A DNA stretch of 5,402 bases from Methanobacteriota archaeon (GTDB taxonomy: Archaea; Thermoplasmatota; Poseidoniia; Poseidoniales; Poseidoniaceae). Within the stretch, counting starts at the first letter, position 1; each line of letters opens with the position of its first letter. The notes beneath the pieces were generated by a model, which was not told the DNA's origin, made no database searches, and was given only the letters and a program-made list of their open reading frames with translations. Positions 4,169-5,402 of the stretch are shown in pieces. The position numbers and the translations under genes were made by a program. The DNA is taken from assembly GCA_029979405.1 (NCBI GenBank), contig JAPOHM010000106.1:1-5402 (forward strand). Direction: 5' to 3'.

Positions 4169-5402
4169 GTGACGAGAATAGACGTCGACGGAATGACTTG
4201 CGCTGTTTGTGTTAGTCACGTTGAGAAAGCTATTCTATCCGTTGAGGGAGTTGTTTCGGCCGCAGTTAATCTTCCACTCGGAACTGCAGAGTTCAACGGT
4301 GATGTTTCAACAGACGAGGTTATCAATTCAGTAATTAAATCAGGATATATTGCTTCAAGACCTGTAGATTTTGTTGAAAAAATAACCAAAATGCAAAATG
4401 AAGTGAGCAATGCTCTGAAGACTTCTATACCTGCTCTAATCGTTTCATTGGCTATTATGTCCTATGTAATGACTGGGGGAAATGAAAAATTCCATCTGAT
4501 CGGGTTGGCGGTTACGCTATCTTTTGGCGGGTACAAAGTACTGCTAAAGGGATTGAAATCGCTTAAATCGGGGGCTAATATGTATACTCTCGTATTTTTG
4601 GCATTCTTTGCTTCATTAATTTGGTCAGTCATGAATACTGATGATGCGATGTGGGAAGCGACTTACATTGTAATAGCATTCGTTAATTTCGGAGATGCCA
4701 TTGAATTGAGTGCAAGGTTGAAGGCGACTAATTCTTTTGCAGATTTAGCATCTCAACGCATGACAGGCAATCATTCGATAGGAGATGAAATACTGGTTGC
4801 AGCTGGTTCAATAATCCCAGTAGATGGAAATGTGACCAAAGGAAGAGCACAAATTGACCAGGCCGCTATCACTGGTGAATCACTACCTGTTGACGTGGTT
4901 GTTGGTGATAACGTATGGGCTGGTTCAATTTGCATAGATTCATCAATCACTATACAAGCTACAACTAATTCAGGTTCAAGCAGAGTTGACGAAGTAGTAA
5001 GATTAGTAGAAAAGGCACAATCAGAAAAAGCTTCTATAGAAAGAACGGTCGACAAAATTGCATCTATTTTTGTGCCGATTGTGATACTGCTATCTTTGGT
5101 TAGTGCTGTTATTTGGTTCGATGAAGGAATGTCGATGAAAGTCGCTGTCTCCGTACTAGTGATTGCATGCCCGTGTGCCATGGGATTAGCAACACCCATT
5201 TCGCTATTCGTTTCCAGTTCTACTGGAGCGAAGCATGGGATTTTGATGAAAGGGCACAAGGCAATTGAAGCTGGGTCAAACATTGAAAATATTGTAATCG
5301 ACAAAACTGGTACAATCACGAAAGGTATATTGAAGATTGAATATGATTCGACAGAAGCTCTGAGAATTGCTGCTTCATTAGAAGCACATACATCACACCC
5401 AA
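4169..5402 (+). CDS. copA: P1B-type heavy-metal ATPase, probably Cu+-exporting (partial, C-terminus off the right edge)
   Basis: An ATP-driven metal efflux pump of the cytoplasmic membrane; 411 residues are in the window. Residues 1-70 form an HMA metal-binding domain with C11 and C14 in GMTCAVC. Four hydrophobic segments follow (about 84-103, 109-130, 139-155, 162-180), then the actuator domain with T235GES238, membrane segments at about 305-322 and 325-345, the metal-site C334-P-C336, the phosphorylated aspartate D378 in DKTGT, and H410-P411 of the nucleotide-domain SxHP motif at the edge. GMTCxxC and CPCAMGLATP resemble Cu+/Ag+ pumps more than Zn2+ pumps; the deciding M5/M6 residues lie outside the window. 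GTG is chosen as start because ATG 4193 would remove the first HMA strand (TRIDVDG). The segment between the post-M2 helix and GDEILV is about 15 residues shorter than in typical CopA. The gene is divergent from eL41. Confidence 0.92.
   Translation, partial: MTRIDVDGMTCAVCVSHVEKAILSVEGVVSAAVNLPLGTAEFNGDVSTDEVINSVIKSGYIASRPVDFVEKITKMQNEVSNALKTSIPALIVSLAIMSYVMTGGNEKFHLIGLAVTLSFGGYKVLLKGLKSLKSGANMYTLVFLAFFASLIWSVMNTDDAMWEATYIVIAFVNFGDAIELSARLKATNSFADLASQRMTGNHSIGDEILVAAGSIIPVDGNVTKGRAQIDQAAITGESLPVDVVVGDNVWAGSICIDSSITIQATTNSGSSRVDEVVRLVEKAQSEKASIERTVDKIASIFVPIVILLSLVSAVIWFDEGMSMKVAVSVLVIACPCAMGLATPISLFVSSSTGAKHGILMKGHKAIEAGSNIENIVIDKTGTITKGILKIEYDSTEALRIAASLEAHTSHP

Noticed and set aside
3778..4172. 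Plus-strand frames of 60-70 codons
   Set aside because: They lie opposite the tRNA-Trp intron, 5' exon and eL41 gene. Their translations are unremarkable and the minus-strand features explain the sequence.
4193..4195. ATG 4193 as the ATPase start
   Set aside because: It would begin inside the GMTCxxC motif and lose the first HMA strand. The GTG at 4169 has a GGGGAG site and restores TRIDVDG.
4216..4410. Minus-strand frame of 64 codons
   Set aside because: Antisense to the HMA domain of the ATPase, with no motif and no start signal.
4771..5319. Long open frame (182 codons) on the minus strand
   Set aside because: It lies antisense to the ATPase, which carries TGES, CPC and DKTGT in the plus frame. 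The antisense product shows only low-complexity Ser/Thr/Ile composition.
1..5402. CRISPR arrays, insertion sequences, phage or plasmid signatures
   Set aside because: No regularly spaced repeats, terminal inverted repeats, transposase or integrase motifs were found. The tRNA 3' end is not repeated nearby as an attachment site.

Overview
The window looks archaeal. A tRNA-Trp(CCA) gene is split by a 116-nt intron at position 37/38 that carries an embedded box C/D guide RNA, an arrangement known from Euryarchaeota. A 35-codon gene for a eukaryote/archaea-type eL41-like ribosomal protein lies directly upstream of it, and TATA-like boxes precede two transcription units. The moderate-to-low GC and the secreted, membrane-anchored subtilase suggest a planktonic euryarchaeon such as Ca. 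Poseidoniales (Marine Group II). That lineage assignment is inference.

Layout, minus strand from right to left. eL41-like gene (3921-4028) with a TATA-like box about 30 nt upstream of its ATG, then after 13 nt the intron-containing tRNA-Trp (3716-3907, CCA encoded), followed by a short T-rich tract. Next is a separate transcription unit with its own TATA-like box: a secreted, C-terminally anchored S8 subtilisin-like protease (1523-3643), a class I/II PLP-dependent aminotransferase (349-1497, 25 nt later, good Shine-Dalgarno) and an unrecognised multi-pass membrane protein (1-347, 1 nt later, running off the left edge). On the plus strand, divergent from eL41 across 140 nt, a P1B-type heavy-metal (probably Cu+) ATPase starts at a GTG at 4169 and runs off the right edge.

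How they fit together. The eL41 gene and tRNA-Trp are both translation-machinery genes and probably share a transcript, because no TATA-like box sits at the right distance before the tRNA. The protease could generate peptides and the aminotransferase could process the resulting amino acids, but that link rests only on adjacency. The most interesting element is the tRNA-Trp intron: its D guide is complementary to the anticodon/intron junction with C34 exactly five nucleotides upstream of the D box. The C box and D box each differ from consensus by one base, at the two positions that face each other in the kink-turn (U·U replaced by C·C).
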